Positions 59,384 to 64,000 of a stretch of 64,000 nt of DNA are shown piece after piece. The position numbers and the translations under genes are program-made. The notes under the pieces are model-generated. The model had not been told where the DNA came from. It made no database searches and saw only the letters and a list, made by a program, of their open reading frames with translations. Every line of letters starts with the position of its first letter. Position 1 is the first letter of the stretch. Origin of the DNA: Diospyros lotus (taxonomy: Eukaryota > Streptophyta > Magnoliopsida > Ericales > Ebenaceae); assembly GCF_014633365.1 (NCBI RefSeq), contig NC_068343.1:27683307-27747306 (forward strand), written 5' to 3'.

Positions 59384-61770
59384 TGTAATATCCTCAAATT
59401 TTGAAAATATTAATAAAAGAATAAATTAAATTAATTTAAATTAATTAAAAATAAATACAAATTGTGTGCTAAGCATAAAAAAAAAATTAATATTTTGTCT
59501 CTCATTGAGAGTTGTGGCCGTGAAGTAGAGGAGAGAAAGAAAGAGGGCTCGAGAGCGAGCAGAGAGGGAGAGATAGAGTAAGAGAGGGAGATCGAGATTG
59601 AGAAGGAGAGAGGGAGCGGCGACCATGGAAGCTGGCTGAGCTTCACTCGGTCATGGCTGCCGAGCAAGGGAGGAAGCGACGCGAGGAAGGCTAGCAGCCG
59701 CGGTGGCGCGCGAAGGCCGGCGAGGGCGGCCGATTGCAGTGGCAGCGGCGGTGGCGGCCGCGAGCTCATCGAGCTGGCGCGCAAGTGGCCGCGGTGGTGC
59801 TGGCTCAGCTGCGGGAAGAAGAAGAAGAAGAAGAAGAAGAAGAAGAAGAAGAAGAAGAAGAAAGGGAGAAGAAAAAGAAAAGAAGGAAGAAGAAGGAGCA
59901 AGGTGCAGGAAGCAGGGGCGCGGGAAGGAGAAGAAGAGAGGAAGAAGAAGAAGAAGAAAGAAAAGGAAAGAAAGAAAAGAAAAGAAAAGAAAGGAAAAAA
60001 TAAAAGAATTTTAGGATTTTTCGGCAAAGGAAGTGATCAGGTACGTGGGTAAAAATTAGTAAAAGCATGATATGTTTAAATTATAAATTTTACGCGATTA
60101 GAATTAATTAATTTAAGTCCCGGTTGTGTTATTTGCTAGGAAATGATTTAATTCGCACCGGGAGTACAAGAGAGGCTGAAAGCAGCTAATTTCAGGCAAG
60201 CTCCAAACCCTCTCCTCGTGTTCTTTAATTCCCGTGAAAAACCCAGTGATTTCTCGTATTTTATCCTCTCCCTTACTCTAATTCGGCGCCTAGCATTATT
60301 TATTGAGTTATTCTATTTTACAGCGTGTATTAATTTGGTGATGTTCAAGCGTGGAAACGCTGTAAACGACTAGATACAGGCAAGTTCTTTATACCCTCAC
60401 TGTCGATTCTTTCGTTGTCAATTTATTTGACCTCCCTTCGTTGGTTTCGATTGTTAATAAATTATGGAATTTTAAACGGTTTGTTTTAAAATTCAATTTA
60501 TTCAACTGGTTTTGAGGGTTTTATTCTTTGGTTGCCTACGGGGGTTTGTGCCACCCCCTAGCCTGTGGGAATGATGACGTACTCACCCGGGGCTAGGTTC
60601 TTAGTTGTTCGGGTATTATTATAGCTTTTGATTGTTTATAGGCTAGAGCGGTTGGGCAGTGGGGGCAAGGATTAGCTGTTCGGTTATTGTACGGTCTATC
60701 TTAGGCCATCGGTTGGTCTCTTCTAGTCACTGACTCCTAACCGGTGCCAGGCACTGCTGACTAGCTCTGCCGTTATGTGATTATAGCATGCCTGGTTATG
60801 TTTTATTTTTGTTGCATGGTTTGGTATGCACATGGGTACGGGTTGCATGTTGGGTTTATCATGATTTGGTTATGCTTGGTCACGGACATTCTAGTTTGGT
60901 TATGCTGCATCCAGCACGGGCATATGCATCGCGTGTGATTTACTATATGGGCGGAGCATGGCCTGATGCCTGGATGTATGGGCGCCTTATATCACGTTGA
61001 TGTTCACTACGCCATTGCATTTCTATGTGCATTGCATGGCTACTGGTAGTTATTAGTTCTTGGACGGGAGTACTATTTCGAGGGAGCCTATGACTCGGGT
61101 GTCGGGAGTACCGACATGGACGGGTGATGGGAGTACCGACCCAGGACAGCGGGCGCAGGTTTGTTAGAGATACATGTTGCCTTCCAGGGCAATGGCATGT
61201 TGGTATGGGACTTGGGTGCCGTGTGTCTTGTGTGGGCCCCAAGGACTGGTATGTGCTTTTATTATGATATGCTATTGTGTTGTAGCGTCTCATGGCTTGT
61301 GTGTACCTAGGGGTTTATCCTGGGGAGAGTTTTCTAGATATGTTCATCCTTTAGCCTTTCTTTCTTTATGCTTGCTGAGTCTCTCGACTCATCTTACTTT
61401 CCATCATTCCAGGTAGTGGCAGCGTGGGCCATGGCAAGAGAGTCAGCTTTAACGACATAGTTGGTGTGGTGTACAGGCAGTCCCGTCAATCCCTGTCAAC
61501 TCTGATATCTAAGTAGGATTTACTCTAGTTAGTATGATTATTAGGGGGCTGTAATGCAAATGTGTGGTTGTGAATTATGAGTTTTGTAAGGATCGGAATT
61601 GTGTGAGAAACATCATGTGCAATGTTTGAGGGTATTATGTAATGAGATGTATTAGGTAAACTTATGAGCCTTGGGATCCTCAGGTTTAACCTGCGATGGA
61701 CATTTGGTTGCGAACTGTTTTCGTTAAGACCGTGTGAACCGGACACCTGTCTTGCTGTGGACTTGTTGGG
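59384..61770 (+). repeat. 5' LTR of the right-edge Ty3/gypsy element
   Basis: The first half is unlike the 49527-51793 solo LTR; the second half (about 60370-61500) is homologous to it in the same sense. It contains a (GAA)n tract at 59815-59862 and CGGGAGTACCGA-type words at 61065-61145. The right boundary is estimated. Confidence 0.6.
59815..59862 (+). repeat. (GAA)n microsatellite
   Basis: About 16 triplets inside a purine-rich zone (59800-60000). The long minus-strand Phe/Ser and plus-strand Lys/Glu frames here are artefacts. Confidence 0.85.
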
Positions 61771-62067
61771 TCCCTAATCATTGTCTATTGGTGATGTGGA
61801 ATAGAGGTAACACGTACCTCGTCTAAGGGAACTTTTAAAGCTGCATTTAGGGAGCACATTGTGCATGATAAGGGCGTGTATGGCTTGATTCTTTCCCCGG
61901 TTGTGAATGAGATAGGGATATGCTTGACCTTCTTGAAGATCTACTAGGGAAGTTGCCTTAGTAAGGGATTGACCTTGCAATTGAGTCGAGTAGCCTTGAG
62001 GCATAAATGTTCTTTCCTCCCGAGTAAATGATTTGTCAGGCTAACTCTGAGGTGTTTTCTAACGATT

Positions 62068-62165
62068 GCTTGTCGTACTCGTACGATCGCTATAAGTTCG
62101 TGGCCATGCCATTTGGGGCTGACCGATGCCTTTGCAGTATTTATGGATTGGTCGGGACCGGCGAC
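62068..62165 (+). pseudogene. Reverse transcriptase relic (right-edge element)
   Basis: SYDRYKFVAMPFG reads through 62117, then after a one-base shift LTDAFAVFMD follows. Together these match the plant Ty3/gypsy RT block [24 protein letters not shown]. The break is a single-base frameshift right after MPFG. Confidence 0.82.
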
Positions 62166-62631
62166 AGAGATAGAGGTCTGGAGTTTCCTTCGTCTCGCCA
62201 GGCGTTGCCGACGCCTTATAAAGGCTTGCGTCAATTTCATGAGAGACGAGGTCATAGTAGAATGTGAACTGGAGGCTCATGATTGGATTTTGCTAGGAGT
62301 GGTACAGAAAGGTCCCACCATGTGGGAATGTGCTATAGGAGTCTGATGGTAAATGGTAGATCCATAGGTACCGAGATGTGTGCCTGGTGTAAATATATTT
62401 ATGATAAGCCTGGGGTCAAGCTTATCCGAAGAGAGATCTGTGATGGGAATTCACTAAATGACTATTATGGAATTATGGACTTGGAGCTTACAGCGGCTAT
62501 GTTGTTTGGAGATTTAGCATCACTACCTAGATAGGGTACAGGTGTTTAGTCCTCACAAGTGGAGCGGAGTACAGGCGATGTCACAGTTGGCGTGACGAAG
62601 GATTAAGGTTGTGAGATTTTGTAATAAATAG

Positions 62632-62679
62632 GGTAAGGCAAAAGTGGTAGTAGACGTTTTGGGCCGCCGTGAAGCATTC
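62632..62679 (+). pseudogene. RNase H C-terminal relic (right-edge element)
   Basis: GKAKVVVDVLGRREAF corresponds to the GKANVVADALSRK end of plant Ty3/gypsy RNase H. It lies only about 500 bp after the RT block, where about 1 kb is expected, so an internal deletion has occurred. Confidence 0.8.
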
Positions 62680-64000
62680 GTGATAAAGTAAAGTAGAAAT
62701 AAGAAAACCCCTCTAAGATTGTTTTGGCGGGAGATACTCGGGCGTATGGCTAGGACCGAAATTAGTTGTAGGGCTAAGTAACTGTTGGGTTCTACTGTAA
62801 GGATAGTGGTTACTATGAGTACATTCGGTACTAATTGCGGACCACTCACCCTAGGGTCGGTTATTGACCGGTTGAGGGGATGAGACTTCTCTGGGTGTTG
62901 GTCAAGTGGTATATCGACGAAAGCATGAGATGGCTTATTATGCCAATCAGAAGAATGCTTAACCCACTTCAGTTACTTTTCGTTATTGGGGAGACCTAGG
63001 AGATGCCTTGGGGATTAGACAGTTACTGACACGGTGAAGTGCTATCAGTCGAGTAGGCTACGGAGTTGATAACATCGGTTCTAAAGATCGAGTCCCAGCT
63101 ACCGTATAAAGTCTTGAGGAGGTCAGGGTTAGTATTTCGCGATTGAGAGAAGGTATGACCAATTAGCTATTTGGAGTTAAGATTAGCAATAGGTCAAGAC
63201 TGCGGATTGGTGGTCACCGAATAAGTCACAATTGGATGTGCCGATTCCTTTAAGGAGGGGAGATCATCTGGTGACATCTTAGATCCCGAGATGTATTGAG
63301 TGGAGAGTGTTTATTCCTTGATAGTCTTGATTAAATGATTACCCATATCTATTTGCGGGACCTTGGGTGTATGCAGCAAATGGTGGGAGAAAGTACTGTC
63401 GAGAAAATATTGTGTACCTGGTTAAGAATTAGTTGGGAAAAAGCAAGACTAAAGGATATTGTTGTTGAATCCTTGATTGAGTATGTGGTATCGTCTCCAT
63501 GTTCTTATGTTTCGCAGGTGCGTGGCAGGTATCGGTTATGTTATCGAGTACTAGCCTCTCATCATGTAAGAGGGTGGCTCTACTCCTATCGCTACCGGTT
63601 GTATTTGAAGTTAGCTGCATTCGCATTGAGCTTTGTGTTGCGGATCAGTTTGTTATTGGGATTGAATACCTCTGAATTTTGAGCTTACCTTTAGGTTGAT
63701 ATGTGGTCAGGATAGTTTTGGGGAACGGTTGGATTATGACATTATGATAGGAGAACCTAATGGTTGTATGTAGTATCATTGATGACGTTCCTTAAGCTAG
63801 TTAAGGTATTAGCGATCATATCGTGGCCCTATTGAGGTGATGGGTTAGGGAAGTATGCTAGTGTATTAAGTCAAGTAGGATATGTCGTGGACTTGGACTT
63901 GTGGAAATACTGGAAAATGATGATATGGAATGTCTTGGAAAATATGTTGGATATTATCATGAGAGATGTGAACGTATTTTGAGGACATGGACTGAGCGCG
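62680..64000 (+). pseudogene. Presumed degenerate integrase region (right-edge element)
   Basis: Placed by position after RNase H. Frames are broken by stops and I cannot read the HHCC or DDE motifs. A 115-codon frame at 63335-63682 has no recognised domain. Confidence 0.35.

Larger units (their letters stand above)
59384..64000 (+). mobile_element. Degraded Ty3/gypsy element running off the window
   Basis: An LTR starting TGTAATATCC (59384 to roughly 61770) is followed by deleted gag-pol relics: RT at about 62068-62160 and RNase H end at 62632-62679. The remaining ~1.3 kb should hold integrase but I cannot read it. The second LTR is outside the window. No clear tRNA-iMet primer site was found after the LTR, so its end is uncertain. 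Confidence 0.7.

Noticed and set aside
59431..60027. 198-codon minus-strand frame
   Set aside because: Complement of a GAA/GA-rich LTR leader; no domain.

Overview
The window looks like heterochromatic or repeat-island DNA from a flowering plant. Almost everything readable is a plant transposable element: Ty3/gypsy chromovirus-type elements with TGTAAYACCC termini and a TGGTATCAGAGC primer site, a Tat/Retand-type gag-protease element, Ty1/copia LTRs and an integrase relic, a CACTA end, a hAT element and a Mutator-type MITE. The species cannot be fixed from this sequence. I see no intact host protein gene, no tRNA or rRNA gene and no CRISPR array. Most ATG-to-stop frames are non-coding translations of LTRs or GAA repeats.

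Layout. 1-774 and 16509-~17030 are two parts of one old LTR split by element A. Element A (775-16503, minus strand, TSD TTGCC) is an old, degraded chromovirus-like element. It carries three solo LTRs (5195-6679, 7639-10323, 14374-15878) and a foreign segment with a wrecked LOB-domain (LBD) transcription-factor gene (4914-6979). About 17030-18753 holds a probable copia LTR. Element B (18754-30694, plus, TSD TATTT) is a younger member of A's wider group with near-identical LTRs; its 5' LTR contains a 2.7-kb solo LTR (19906-22634). 30700-32353 is unresolved repeat DNA. 32354-39110 is a SIRE-like copia LTR split by a solo LTR (32950-37054) that itself contains another solo LTR (33790-35530). 40190-40709 is a copia integrase relic cut by another LTR (40710-46228), which holds a 3.3-kb LTR-like insert (42564-45832) with a hAT element inside it (44128-45453). 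A CACTA terminus starts at 46229. Within or beyond its AT-rich flank lie a Mutator-type MITE (48541-48894) and a solo LTR (49527-51793). 53223-58856 is a non-autonomous gag-protease LTR element whose 5' LTR has become a fold-back. 59384 to the window end is another degraded Ty3/gypsy element running off the edge.

Nesting gives a relative clock. The old LTR predates A; A predates its solo LTRs; B is young and its nested solo LTR is younger still. At least seven solo LTRs against three elements with both ends recognisable suggests frequent LTR-LTR recombination.

The most useful observations are the LBD gene relic inside A's reverse-transcriptase region, the fold-back 5' LTR, a paired-palindrome signature shared by many different LTRs, and a splice-donor-like sequence at a comparable place in several LTR families.
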